DNA of 64,000 nucleotides, taken from CAYTSA01 sp964440345. Its GTDB lineage: Bacteria; Desulfobacterota; Desulfovibrionia; Desulfovibrionales; Desulfovibrionaceae. A program made the translations under genes and the position numbers. Below, in pieces: positions 25,582 through 34,672 of this stretch (its first letter is position 1; every line of letters starts with the position of its first letter). Location of the stretch: the NCBI GenBank assembly GCA_964440345.1, contig CAYTSA010000001.1, positions 62,001 to 126,000 on the forward strand, written 5' to 3'. The notes below the pieces were generated by a model that did no database searches, was not told where the DNA came from, and worked only from the letters and a program-made list of their open reading frames with translations.

Positions 25582-26880
25582 CTACGCCGTGAACTCCCCA
25601 ACAGTTTCCGCGCGCAACGGAATACGCAGCAGGTCCTGTCCAACATACACTTTGCCGGAAAAATGCTTTTGCGCCTGCAACAGCTTTGCATCCAGTGTGT
25701 TGCCGGGCACCAAATGGTTCAACACCAACGTCCCCACTCCAGAAGCAGCAGCCTGTCTTCCGGCGTCTTCTATGGACGTATGTGTCGACGCCAAATGGTC
25801 TTTCATGGCCTTATGTCCTTCAGACAACGGTTCCGGAAACAGGGCGTCTACAAAATCAAGATCAATGGCTTCGTGCACAAGAACGTCTGCCCCAGAAGCC
25901 AACCGGGTAAGATTTTCGCACGGATAGCCCGTGTCGCCGGAAAAAACCACCGCCCCCTGGGCAGTGTCGAAACGATAGCCAAAAGCCGGGTACACTGGAC
26001 CGTGGTTGACAAGCACCGCACGCACGCTGACCAGGATGTCTTCATAGACAAGGATGGGATTCATGTCTGGCCACGGCGCTGAGTTGAGGGGCTTCCCTGT
26101 TGCCGGGTCTTCCGGGTAATCTTCTCTGGGAAGAGGCGGCGCGTCTACCTCGTAAACATCAGCAAGCTTGGTAAAATCCCCCCACCCGCTTTCCCTGGTG
26201 AAGTTGTTCATGGTCTGCGCATACGCTGCAAACAGGGAATCAACCATGTCCTTTGTCCCAGGAGTGGGGTTCTCCGGGTTGACTGTTACAGCCGTGTACG
26301 GCCGGCCCGGGGGAAAGACGTCTTCCTGTTTCCCGCGCGAACCCGGCCCGACGATTTGCAACCTTTCCTTGCCCAAGCCCTCTTGAATAGAAGGCAGACC
26401 GACGCCTTGACCATACAGCAACAGGGCCGGCAAATCGGTTATGTGGTCTGGATGCAGATGCGTGATGAACAGGGCTTTTACATAGGACATGTATTGTGGG
26501 TAGCCTTGTTGCACCATGCCCCCCGGCGTCTCGACAAACCGGCCGTCGTTAAACGCCTCGGAGAGTCTTTGCATCGAACCATACCCCACATCCACTAGAT
26601 ACACAGACTCTTCATTGGACGCCGTATCCCGTACGACAAGGGCAGAAGACGCCCCCATGCGCTCTGATTGAGGCCACCAGGACGGACCGCCAGTCGTACC
26701 CAGCAACACTGTCTCCACCTCATGACCGCCGTTTCGGCCATTGGCAAGACACCCGGCGGAGCCGACCAGGAGCGGAGTGGCAACAAACGTTCCGGCGCAT
26801 TTCATGAACGTTCTGCGCGAAACTGCAGCCAGCCTTCTTCTTCTCACTTTTTTCGTGGCAACTTGGATCATGGCTTTCAT
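25582..26880 (-). CDS. Tat-exported metallo-beta-lactamase-fold hydrolase
   Basis: 432 residues. The N-terminus has a twin-arginine motif, SRRTFMKCAG (about 21-30), then a hydrophobic stretch ending GSAGC, so it is exported folded and may be lipid-anchored at that Cys. The metal site is HLHPDH (HxHxDH), with further ligands in FSGDTGYP and a late His in VLNHLVPG. The layout resembles RNase Z/arylsulfatase-like exported hydrolases; substrate unknown. Both neighbours are unrelated. Upstream, 26881-27075 is 195 bases with no gene, holding only an inverted repeat at 26987-27005 (CTGTAAC / GTTACAG). Confidence 0.85.
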   Translation of the reverse strand: MKAMIQVATKKVRRRRLAAVSRRTFMKCAGTFVATPLLVGSAGCLANGRNGGHEVETVLLGTTGGPSWWPQSERMGASSALVVRDTASNEESVYLVDVGYGSMQRLSEAFNDGRFVETPGGMVQQGYPQYMSYVKALFITHLHPDHITDLPALLLYGQGVGLPSIQEGLGKERLQIVGPGSRGKQEDVFPPGRPYTAVTVNPENPTPGTKDMVDSLFAAYAQTMNNFTRESGWGDFTKLADVYEVDAPPLPREDYPEDPATGKPLNSAPWPDMNPILVYEDILVSVRAVLVNHGPVYPAFGYRFDTAQGAVVFSGDTGYPCENLTRLASGADVLVHEAIDLDFVDALFPEPLSEGHKAMKDHLASTHTSIEDAGRQAAASGVGTLVLNHLVPGNTLDAKLLQAQKHFSGKVYVGQDLLRIPLRAETVGEFTA

Positions 26881-27075
26881 TTTTTGTCGTCCCTGAAATC
26901 TCCGTCCAGGGGTTTTTTCACATGTCGTTTTGCTGCGAACGCGGCCGCGGCTTTACTCCCGCTCTCTTCGTTCGCCCCACGCTTGCCTGTAACAGGCTGT
27001 TACAGTTTATCGGCCTTGAAAATATCTTGGACGGTTTCAGGGCTTGCTCAGTATCCGGAGCTCAAAATATGACAA

Positions 27076-27867
27076 TCATATTTTCGCCGCCAGAAACCTG
27101 CCCAGCACCAAGGCCCCAGCCTGGGCGGCGTTCAAGGAATCCAGCTCCCGGGCCATGGGTATGGCGACGGCGGCGGTGCATTTCTGCAGCACCCCTGGCC
27201 GCACGCCCTTGTCTTCGTTGCCGAGCACCAGCATGGCGGGAAACTGCGGCTCGAACGCATACAGGTCCAGAGCCTGCTCGGTTTTCTGCGCAGCGTATAC
27301 GAAGTAGCCTTGGTCCACAGCCTGCTCCACGGCCCGGCCCAAATTGGTGACTTTGGCCACTGGCAGCTGATGCAGGGTTCCGGCTGAAGCCTTGACAGCA
27401 GCGGCTCCAAGATAGGCGGCGTTGTGTTTAGGCAACACCAGCCCAGCCCCGCCTAATCCGTACAAGGTGCGCGCCAGCACCCCTGCATTGACCGGGTCCT
27501 GCACCTGGTCCAGAGCAACCAGTACAGGCAGGGGCGCCTCCACAGCTTGATCCAACAGATGGTCAAACGGAACAAAGCCTGCGCCGAACAGTCTGGCAGC
27601 AGCGCCCTGGTGCTGTCCCGGGTATAGTTTGTCCAACGCCTGACGGCTCACCAACGAGACGCGAACACCCCGGTCGCGGCACACCTTTTCAATGAAGTGC
27701 ATTTCCCGGCCTTTGGCGCCCTTGAGCAAGAAGACGCTGTCCACCTGTTCTGGACGGCGCTTGACAGTTTCCAAGACGGGTTTACGTCCCAGCACAAGGT
27801 CTGTTTCCTCGCGTGTCTGGTGCAGCTGTTCATTGTTTGCAGTATCTTGCATTTGTCTATTTTGCAT
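27076..27867 (-). CDS. rlmB: TrmH-family 23S rRNA 2'-O-methyltransferase (RlmB-like)
   Basis: SPOUT methyltransferase that methylates a ribose in 23S rRNA. LVLGRKPVLETVKR opens the substrate-binding domain. The SPOUT motifs are LVALDQVQDPVNAGVLARTLYGLG (motif 1), MLVLGNEDKGVRPGVL (motif 2) and IPMARELDSLNAAQAGALVLGRF (motif 3). The frame extends to 27963, but I start at ATG 27867 (263 residues), preceded by AGGA at ~8 bases; ATG 27852 is also possible. Divergent from mltD. Confidence 0.9.
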   Translation of the reverse strand: MQNRQMQDTANNEQLHQTREETDLVLGRKPVLETVKRRPEQVDSVFLLKGAKGREMHFIEKVCRDRGVRVSLVSRQALDKLYPGQHQGAAARLFGAGFVPFDHLLDQAVEAPLPVLVALDQVQDPVNAGVLARTLYGLGGAGLVLPKHNAAYLGAAAVKASAGTLHQLPVAKVTNLGRAVEQAVDQGYFVYAAQKTEQALDLYAFEPQFPAMLVLGNEDKGVRPGVLQKCTAAVAIPMARELDSLNAAQAGALVLGRFLAAKI

Positions 27868-28074
27868 TGCAGCATCCTGATTGTACGGATATTTTCTGTT
27901 GCACAGCATATTTTTTTCGTGTACCACGCAATGCAACACATGTCGATACGCCGCTGTGAGCATCTAACGTTTTCAACTGTTTCACGAGCATTTCACGGCA
28001 GCTGTAAACAATACTATCTTAATGCAATACATTACCTGTTACACACATTCATAACACCAGAAACGGAGTTATTC

Positions 28075-29694
28075 ATGCATCGCTACTTTGTGGTTGGAGT
28101 TTTGCTGTATTCATTGTTTATTGTTGGTTGCGCGCCTAAATCCACCACTTTGCCAGATACGTCCGACATGCAATCCTATCTGGAAAAATCGTCTCACAAC
28201 GCAACTACTCCCGTCGATGCAGACGCCTTTCCTGACGCTGTCGAAGTCGTCTCGGAAGAAACTTTGCCTACGGATTCTGACGTTGCGGCGGATCTCACAG
28301 AAGCTGAAAAGCAGGTCCTTGAAAAAGAGGAAAGTACCGTTTTCACCGTGGACGACCAGGAACGCGAAGGGGTCCAGACGTATTTCAGTTACTTCACCCA
28401 CCGGACCAGAAAAACCTTCTCCATATGGTTAGAGCGAGCTGAGATATATCTCCCTTACGTCAAAAATGTTTTTGCTGAAAAAGGCTTGCCCGAGGAGCTG
28501 GCGTATCTGCCTTTTGTCGAAAGCGGCTTCAATCCTAGAGCGTATTCCCGCGCTGGCGCTTCCGGCTTGTGGCAGTTCATGCCCTATACCGGCCGCAAAT
28601 TTGGTCTGCACCGTGACTGGTGGATGGACGAACGCAGGGACCCGTACAAAGCCACCCACGCAGCGGCTGACTATCTTTCCACGTTGTACGAAATGTTCGG
28701 CGACTGGTACCTGGCCCTTGCCGCCTACAACGCCGGCGAAGGCAAAATAGGCCGCGCCCTAGAGGCCACTGGCTGCGAGACCTTCTTTGAGCTGACGGAA
28801 AAGAACAATACTCTGTCCCGGCGCGCCCAGCTGCGCAAAGAAACCCGTCACTACATCCCAAAATTCCTTGCTGTGCTTAAGATCATGCGCAACCTGGAGG
28901 AGCTGGGCTTCAAACCATTAGAACTGGACAGCGATCATCAGATTGCAGCCGTTACAGTGCAGGGCGGCACAGACCTCCTGGCCATGGCCGAGTCCATCGG
29001 CATGAGCTGGGATGACTTTTACGGCTACAACTATTCTTTCCGTACCTACATCAGCCCTCCAGACCGCAAAGTGAATGTGTACCTGCCGGTAGCGTATCAC
29101 GCCAAGGCCAAGACTTTTCTAGCCGACGCCAAATCCCGGCCATACAAAGGCTACCACGTCTATTCCGTGCGCAGCGGCGACTCCTGGCACCGCATTGGCC
29201 AGCGGTTTGGCGTGCCGGTTTCGGTGCTCAAAAAAGTCAACAAAAAGTCTTCGAATATTATACATCCCGGCCAAAAACTGATGATCCCCGGCCGCGGCTC
29301 CCAAGTAGCGTCGTCCACGCCGAAATCCTCTAACACCAAGGAAATCGCAGCCAACCGGTCTAATTACGTCATCCGCTCTGGCGACACCTTGTGGTCCCTT
29401 TCCCGGCGTTTTGGCGTCAACGTCAACACCTTGATGCGGGCAAACGGACTCAGCAGCGCCAAGTCTCTGCGCGCCGGTCAACGTTTGTACATTCCGGATA
29501 CTGCCGCCGCCGCGACAAAAGTGGCGACGTCGACTTCGGGCACGCTCAAGTATTATACTGTCCGCAAGAACGACACGGTATGGTCCATTGCCCAGCGATT
29601 GGGCGTAAATCATAAGAAATTAATGCAGTGGAACAGACTAAGCCGTAACTCGCTTATCCATCCTGGCGACAAGCTGAAAGTGTATTACGATTAA
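28075..29694 (+). CDS. mltD: Membrane-bound lytic transglycosylase D, lipoprotein with three LysM repeats
   Basis: Cuts peptidoglycan glycan strands. The frame is open from 27697 over rlmB, but ATG 28075, preceded by CGGAG, gives a lipoprotein signal with lipobox IVGC (Cys19). The SLT domain spans about 130-300: LPFVESGFNPRAYSRAGASGLWQ carries the catalytic Glu, and LAAYNAGEGKIGRAL follows. Three LysM domains end the protein (starting near YHVYSVRSGD, YVIRSGDTLW and YYTVRKNDTVW), for a length of 539 residues. Periplasmic face of the outer membrane. Confidence 0.95.
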   Translation: MHRYFVVGVLLYSLFIVGCAPKSTTLPDTSDMQSYLEKSSHNATTPVDADAFPDAVEVVSEETLPTDSDVAADLTEAEKQVLEKEESTVFTVDDQEREGVQTYFSYFTHRTRKTFSIWLERAEIYLPYVKNVFAEKGLPEELAYLPFVESGFNPRAYSRAGASGLWQFMPYTGRKFGLHRDWWMDERRDPYKATHAAADYLSTLYEMFGDWYLALAAYNAGEGKIGRALEATGCETFFELTEKNNTLSRRAQLRKETRHYIPKFLAVLKIMRNLEELGFKPLELDSDHQIAAVTVQGGTDLLAMAESIGMSWDDFYGYNYSFRTYISPPDRKVNVYLPVAYHAKAKTFLADAKSRPYKGYHVYSVRSGDSWHRIGQRFGVPVSVLKKVNKKSSNIIHPGQKLMIPGRGSQVASSTPKSSNTKEIAANRSNYVIRSGDTLWSLSRRFGVNVNTLMRANGLSSAKSLRAGQRLYIPDTAAAATKVATSTSGTLKYYTVRKNDTVWSIAQRLGVNHKKLMQWNRLSRNSLIHPGDKLKVYYD

Positions 29695-29776
29695 CACGCT
29701 GTTGCATACGTCGCTATCGCTGCGAAAATGGTTTTTACAACAATCAATACGCACACGAAAGCGGCTGCTTTTCCGC

Positions 29777-30667
29777 TCAGCAACCGGCCAGTTCCCTGGC
29801 CAACAGCTCATGCGCTACGGCCTGGTCCATTTGTTTGCCTGTCCAGAGTTCGCACTGTTTTGCCGCCTGGCCGACGAACATGGCAAGACCGTCTATAGTC
29901 TCACACCCAGCGCTCTCTGCTTCAGCCAAAAACTGCGTTTGCAGGGGATTGTAGACCAGGTCATAGGCTATCTGCCCTTTACAACACCATTCCGCCTGCC
30001 AGGGGGTTTCCCTTTCCCGCTCCCCGCGCATGCCCAGGGGCGTGGTGTTGACAAGCAATTGCGGACTGCATTCTTTGCGGTCCTCCCAACAAGCGGTCTG
30101 CACCGTCATCCCCCAAACATGTTGCGCCTCGGCCGCCAATTGACCGGCTTTACTAGCTGACCGGTTAGCCAGTTGAACGTTATTGACGCCCAAGCCAGCC
30201 AACCCCGCCAACACAGCCCGGGCGGCGCCCCCGGCGCCCAGAATTAGCGCCGACTCGATATCCCGGCCCTGCAGCGGCGCCACAAAGCCGGCCACGTCCG
30301 TATTCTCCCCGAACAACTTCCCTTTGTTCCAATACAGCGTGTTAACAGCGCCTATGCGTGACGCGCTCTCAGAAACGGCGTCCAGCATGGGCATAACCGC
30401 TTCCTTGTGCGGTATGGTCACACTGGCGCCGGCAATGGGCAATGTCCGCACTGCGGTAATGAAAGCAGTCAACTCTTTCGGCTCCACAGGCCAGGAAAAA
30501 TACGCCCCTGCAGCGCCCAGGGACTGAAGCGCCCAGTTATGCAACAGCGGGCTGAGGGAGTGCCCCAGAGGATAGCCCACAACGCCGCACAACATCTCTG
30601 GCGTGGCTGGCTTTGCTGTAAATTGGCCTGCGCAGTGTGCGTTATCAGAAATTTTTATTTTCGACAT
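29777..30667 (-). CDS. aroE: Shikimate dehydrogenase
   Basis: NADP-dependent reduction of 3-dehydroshikimate in the shikimate pathway. Shikimate-site motifs are GYPLGHSLSPLLHN, SVTIPHKE and GAVNTL; the cofactor loop is LGAGGAARAV with NRSASKA; DLVYNPLQT and DGLAMFVGQA follow. The start is uncertain: ATG 30667 (296 residues) has no ribosome binding site and lies 8 bases from the T-run of a terminator. ATG 30595 would give 272 residues, the usual length. Confidence 0.93.
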   Translation of the reverse strand: MSKIKISDNAHCAGQFTAKPATPEMLCGVVGYPLGHSLSPLLHNWALQSLGAAGAYFSWPVEPKELTAFITAVRTLPIAGASVTIPHKEAVMPMLDAVSESASRIGAVNTLYWNKGKLFGENTDVAGFVAPLQGRDIESALILGAGGAARAVLAGLAGLGVNNVQLANRSASKAGQLAAEAQHVWGMTVQTACWEDRKECSPQLLVNTTPLGMRGERERETPWQAEWCCKGQIAYDLVYNPLQTQFLAEAESAGCETIDGLAMFVGQAAKQCELWTGKQMDQAVAHELLARELAGC

Positions 30668-30674
30668 AGACAGA

Positions 30675-30706
30675 GAAAAAGGCCGGACGGCTTTCGCCGC
30701 CCGGCC
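30675..30706 (-). terminator. Rho-independent terminator of korDABC
   Basis: Read on the minus strand: stem GGCCGGGCGGC / GCCGTCCGGCC (one mismatch), loop GAAA, then TTTTT. It follows the stop of the gamma-subunit gene by 17 bases and immediately precedes the annotated start of aroE. Confidence 0.88.
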
Positions 30707-30722
30707 GAACGTTGCGTCTTAT

Positions 30723-31286
30723 TTACGCAGTTGCCATGACTTCGGCGGCGTGGTCAGCGCCTGCTTGCAGCGCTTCTGCGTTCTTGGGAATGAGATGGGA
30801 ATAATGGGCGGAAATTACCTTCTCCAGGCTCTTTTTTACCACATCCAGCCCCACCACCCCAGTAGCTTGTGCATACGCGCCCAGGGCCACCATATTGGCC
30901 ATACGAGTGTTGCCCAGCTTGTCGGCTATGTCGTTGCAGGGCACAGGCACAGTGCGAATGCGGTCTTTTTCTGCAAGTGATTCATCGATTAAGGAAACGT
31001 TCACCACTTGCATTCCGCCGTCTTGCAGCCGGGGCTGGAACTTGTCCAGACTGGGCCGGTTCATGATAATGAGGCTCACCGGCTGGCGAATGATGGGCGA
31101 CCCTATTTCCTCATCGGACACAACGACGGTGCAGTTGGCCGTGCCGCCCCTCATTTCCGGACCGTACACAGGTATGTAGGTAACGTTCAGCCCCTGTTCC
31201 ATGCCGGCGTAAGCCAACAGGTTGCCAATGAGCATAACGCCCTGGCCCCCAAAGCCAGCTATGATCGCATCTTGGTACACGCTCAT
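30723..31286 (-). CDS. korC: 2-oxoacid:ferredoxin oxidoreductase, gamma subunit
   Basis: Gamma subunit of a four-subunit CoA-dependent 2-oxoacid:ferredoxin oxidoreductase. 187 residues with the family start DAIIAGFGGQGVMLIGNLLAYAGM and the motifs VTYIPVYGPEMRGGTANCTVVVS and NTRMANMVALGAYAQATG. Last gene of a minus-strand operon in order D-A-B-C, ending in a strong terminator. Confidence 0.93.
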   Translation of the reverse strand: MSVYQDAIIAGFGGQGVMLIGNLLAYAGMEQGLNVTYIPVYGPEMRGGTANCTVVVSDEEIGSPIIRQPVSLIIMNRPSLDKFQPRLQDGGMQVVNVSLIDESLAEKDRIRTVPVPCNDIADKLGNTRMANMVALGAYAQATGVVGLDVVKKSLEKVISAHYSHLIPKNAEALQAGADHAAEVMATA

Positions 31287-31300
31287 ACGATTCTCCTTGA

Positions 31301-32065
31301 TTATTTCCCTTCTTCAGCCTGGTCTTTGTACACGCCAAGAGGGAAGTACGGAATCAACTCAGCTTCAATTCGTTCGTTAGCTTTCACCGGGCTCATCTTC
31401 CAGTTGGTAGGACAGGCGGAGAGCAACTCAACAAAGCCAAAACCTGTTCCATTCACCTGACATTCAAACGCCTTACGAATATATTTTTTGGCTTTGACCA
31501 GGTTTTTGACAGTGTTCGTGGCGGCCCGGGCAGAATATGCCACGCCGCCCAATGTTGCGATCATTTCCGCCATTTTCATGGGCAGGCCTTCACGGTCCTG
31601 GCAGCGGCCGCCCGGACAGGTGGTGGTCTTTTGCCCCACCATGGTAGTGGGCGCCATTTGCCCGCCGGTCATGCCGTACACCGTGTTGTTGATGAACACG
31701 ATGGAAATGCGTTCGCCGCGGTTGGCTGCATGCATCACTTCGGCCAGGCCGATGGACGCCAGGTCGCCGTCGCCTTGGTAAGAAAAGACAAAGGCGTCGT
31801 TCCGGGCGTGCTTAACGCCAGTGGCCACAGCCGGCGCCCGGCCGTGGGGAGCTTCAACCGTGTCGACAGAGATGTAATTATAGATGAACACAGAGCAACC
31901 GATGGAGCTGACGCAGATGGTTCTCTCCACCAGACCCATTTCTTCCAAACATTCGGCCACCAGCCTGTGGGTAATGCCGTGGTGGCACCCCGGACAGTAA
32001 TGCGTGGCCCGGTCAACCATCACGCCGGGCGCTTCAAATGCAACTTTTTCAGCAAGTGCTTCCAT
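31301..32065 (-). CDS. korB: 2-oxoacid:ferredoxin oxidoreductase, beta subunit (TPP-binding)
   Basis: Thiamine-diphosphate subunit, 254 residues. YCPGCHHGITHRLVAE at about residues 23-38, the TPP/Mg motif GDGDLASIGLAEVMHAANR and FINNTVYGMTGGQMAPTT are all present. It couples oxidative decarboxylation of a 2-oxoacid to CoA-thioester formation and ferredoxin reduction. 14 bases upstream of korC and 2 bases after korA. Confidence 0.94.
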   Translation of the reverse strand: MEALAEKVAFEAPGVMVDRATHYCPGCHHGITHRLVAECLEEMGLVERTICVSSIGCSVFIYNYISVDTVEAPHGRAPAVATGVKHARNDAFVFSYQGDGDLASIGLAEVMHAANRGERISIVFINNTVYGMTGGQMAPTTMVGQKTTTCPGGRCQDREGLPMKMAEMIATLGGVAYSARAATNTVKNLVKAKKYIRKAFECQVNGTGFGFVELLSACPTNWKMSPVKANERIEAELIPYFPLGVYKDQAEEGK

Positions 32066-32067
32066 GG

Positions 32068-33132
32068 CTACCTCCTCAGGCTTTCCAGAATGGGAGCCTC
32101 AAAATCGTCCGGGCTCGGGTTGTCGCCCGGCATGTATCCGAAGAAATCGGAATCTGACAGGCCGCAGATCGAGAGCCGCACATCCTCGACCATTTGGCCT
32201 GTATTATGCTCCAGCGTAATGAATTTTTTTCCTTTTTCCGCAAGCGACCGCAATATGTGTTTTGGAAAAGGGTACAACGTAATTGGCCGCACCAGACCTA
32301 TCTTGTGTCCTTCCTTGCGCAGCTTGCGCACAGCGCTTTTAGCAATACGGCCAATGGAACCGTAAGCAACCACAATCAGCTCTGCGTCGCCGGTCTCAAA
32401 TTCTTCTGCGCGGGCTTCTTTTTGCAACATCTGATACTTGCTTTGCAGCTTCCTGTTTTGTCCGGCCAGAGCGCCTTCTTCCAGAAAGAGCGACTTAAGC
32501 AAGCGCGCATCGCGGCCGCCCTTGCCTTTCAGACACCATTCCCCGGCGTTGTCTTCGATTTTCTCTGGCGCCCACGCCGTTAGCGGTTCTTTCATCTGCC
32601 CAAGAATGGCGTCCCCAAGCACCATGACCGGGTTGCGGTACTTGAAGGCCAGGTCAAAGGATTCGATCATCATATCGTACGCTTCCTGGCAGGAGGCCGG
32701 CGCCAGCACGATGAGATGGTAATCACCGTGCCCGCCGCCCTTGACCGCCTGGAAGTAGTCGCCTTGTGCTGAACCGATATCGCCCAGGCCAGGGCCGCCT
32801 CGATTCATGTTCACCACCACTGCAGGCAACTCGCTGCCAGCCATATACGACAAACCTTCTGACATGAGCGACACGCCCGGACTGGAAGAAGAGGTGAAAC
32901 ATCGCACGCCGCTAGCGGCAGCGCCCAGGAGCATGTTAACAGAAGCCACCTCGCTCTCGGCTTGAACAAATGAACCGCCGGCTTCGGGCATAGCCTTGGA
33001 CAACATTTCCGGAATGTCATTCTGCGGCGTAATTGGGTAGCCGAAAAAGCATTTGCACTTGGCGGCAAGGGCGCCGTGAGCAATGGCCTCGTTGCCCTTA
33101 ACGAACATTTTCTGGCCAGCGTACTCAGTCAT
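32068..33132 (-). CDS. korA: 2-oxoacid:ferredoxin oxidoreductase, alpha subunit
   Basis: Alpha subunit, 354 residues from ATG 33132, which has AGGAGG about 7 bases upstream and overlaps the ferredoxin-subunit stop by 4 bases. The open frame continues to 33228 but runs over the ferredoxin gene. Motifs: KGNEAIAHGALAAKC, GYPITPQNDIPE, VASVNMLLGAAASGVRCFTSSSSPG, and the C-terminal IGLVRPITLYPFPK. The alpha/beta pair resembles both 2-oxoglutarate (Kor) and branched-chain (Vor) enzymes, so substrate is uncertain. Confidence 0.93.
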   Translation of the reverse strand: MTEYAGQKMFVKGNEAIAHGALAAKCKCFFGYPITPQNDIPEMLSKAMPEAGGSFVQAESEVASVNMLLGAAASGVRCFTSSSSPGVSLMSEGLSYMAGSELPAVVVNMNRGGPGLGDIGSAQGDYFQAVKGGGHGDYHLIVLAPASCQEAYDMMIESFDLAFKYRNPVMVLGDAILGQMKEPLTAWAPEKIEDNAGEWCLKGKGGRDARLLKSLFLEEGALAGQNRKLQSKYQMLQKEARAEEFETGDAELIVVAYGSIGRIAKSAVRKLRKEGHKIGLVRPITLYPFPKHILRSLAEKGKKFITLEHNTGQMVEDVRLSICGLSDSDFFGYMPGDNPSPDDFEAPILESLRR

Positions 33133-33374
33133 GCTGCAGCCTCCTTTTCGGACTTTTTCTTGGGCGTGCGCCACACGCGCACAGCGCAGTCCGGACATAT
33201 CAAAGCACACGAGCCGCACCCGGTGCACTTTTCCATGTCCGCCGGCTTCACTTCGACGACTTTGTAGCCAGACTGGTTGAAGTGGTCAGCCTGGGCGACT
33301 ATGCCTGCCGGACACACTGTGGTGCATAAAAGACAACCTTTGCACCGTTCTTCGATAAATTCCACTCGTGACAT
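33129..33374 (-). CDS. korD: 2-oxoacid:ferredoxin oxidoreductase, ferredoxin-like delta subunit
   Basis: Electron-transfer subunit of 81 residues with two 4Fe-4S motifs, CKGCLLCTTVCPAG and CTGCGSCALICPDC. I start at ATG 33374 (MSRVEFIEERCKGC), preceded by GGGGAGG; an upstream ATG at 33410 adds 12 unlikely residues. First gene of the korDABC operon; the promoter should lie in 33375-33486 or in queA. Confidence 0.93.
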   Translation of the reverse strand: MSRVEFIEERCKGCLLCTTVCPAGIVAQADHFNQSGYKVVEVKPADMEKCTGCGSCALICPDCAVRVWRTPKKKSEKEAAA

Positions 33375-33486
33375 GAGCCTCCCCTTGTTCATAGTGATCA
33401 ACGCATCCATTTTGTCTCAAAACACATTGCTGCGAAATTTCAGTGTATATTAATGGCTATCGTAAATCAAAATGTATTTCTACTTG

Positions 33487-34584
33487 TTACAGAAGTAACA
33501 TGGCGTCCCCATAGGAAAAAAATCTATACTTTTTTTCTATCGCGTTCTTGTAAACGTTCAATATTTCATTTCTTCCCGCGAATGCCGCCACCAACATCAA
33601 CAGCGACGATCTGGGCAAATGAAAATTCGTCACCAAATGATCCACCGCCATAAATTGAAATCCAGGATATATGAATATGTCGGTCCATCCTTTGTCTGCG
33701 CATATTGCACCGCATTTTGCCTGCACGCTTTCAAGCACGCGAACTGTCGTTGTCCCCACAGCAACCACAGGCTTGGAATCCTTTTGTGCAGCTCGAATCT
33801 TAGCTGCATTCTCCTGCGTTATCTCGTAATATTCCGCATGCATGGCATGATCAGCCAGCTGCTCGCAACGCACAGGGCTGAACGTGCCGTAGCCCACATA
33901 GAGCGTCACTTCAGCCCAATCCAGACCGCTTGTACGTAGCGATTGCATGTGTTCCGGCGTAAAGTGCAGCCCAGCGGTCGGCGCAGCGACGGACCCTGTT
34001 TTGTTTTCTTGCGCATACACTGTCTGGTATCGCTCTGCATCCTGCTGGTCCGGGTCTCTTTGAATATATGGAGGCAACGGGGTCGCGCCTATGGATGAAT
34101 ACGCTTGCATCAGCTCTCCCCGCCACTGCAAACGGACCGTGTATTGACCATACTCCTTTCGCTCAAGGGCTTGTACGATAAGTTTATCCGAAAAGCATAT
34201 ACTTTCCCTGGGCTTAACTTGTTTCGAAGATTTCATCAGCCCGTCCGCCACTGCTTCGCACCAATCACCTTGTTGCCCTGCTTGAGCTTCAATCAACGGC
34301 AAGGGCGTCAGCAACAGAAATTCTACTTTACCGCCCGTGGAACGCTTTCCTGTAATTCGCGCCGGCAGCACTCTGGAATTATTCACTACAAGCAACGCAT
34401 TCTCCGGCACATACTTTCTCAGTTTGCTGAATACGTCATGCCGCACCTTCTTGTCAGACCTGTTATATACAAGCAGCCTCGATTCACCCCGTTTGTTCGC
34501 TGGCGTCTGAGCAATCAACTCTTCAGGCAATTCATATCCGTAACTTTGCAGCTGCAGATCAGCTGTATCCTTTTCCGGCGTCAC
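33487..34584 (-). CDS. queA: S-adenosylmethionine:tRNA ribosyltransferase-isomerase
   Basis: Transfers ribose from SAM to 7-aminomethyl-7-deazaguanine in tRNA, making epoxyqueuosine. 365 residues. Motifs: YELPEELIAQTPANKR, LLVVNNSRVLPARI, SVAAPTAGLHFT, WAEVTLYVGYGTFSPV, VAVGTTTVRVLES and DHLVTNFHLPRSSLLMLVAAF. Divergent from a lipoprotein gene across 88 bases that must hold both promoters. Confidence 0.96.
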   Translation of the reverse strand: MTPEKDTADLQLQSYGYELPEELIAQTPANKRGESRLLVYNRSDKKVRHDVFSKLRKYVPENALLVVNNSRVLPARITGKRSTGGKVEFLLLTPLPLIEAQAGQQGDWCEAVADGLMKSSKQVKPRESICFSDKLIVQALERKEYGQYTVRLQWRGELMQAYSSIGATPLPPYIQRDPDQQDAERYQTVYAQENKTGSVAAPTAGLHFTPEHMQSLRTSGLDWAEVTLYVGYGTFSPVRCEQLADHAMHAEYYEITQENAAKIRAAQKDSKPVVAVGTTTVRVLESVQAKCGAICADKGWTDIFIYPGFQFMAVDHLVTNFHLPRSSLLMLVAAFAGRNEILNVYKNAIEKKYRFFSYGDAMLLL

Positions 34585-34672
34585 TCTGCTGCTCCCTTGT
34601 GTTGCTTTTATTGCAGTTTACCTGGGCCTGGGATAGTGTATTGAAAAATCATTCACCATTGAGGAGATCACC

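Noticed and set aside
25471..26082. 203-residue plus-strand open frame after the helicase
   Set aside because: Overlaps the Tat-exported metallo-hydrolase, which has a signal sequence and an intact metal site; the plus-strand frame has neither.
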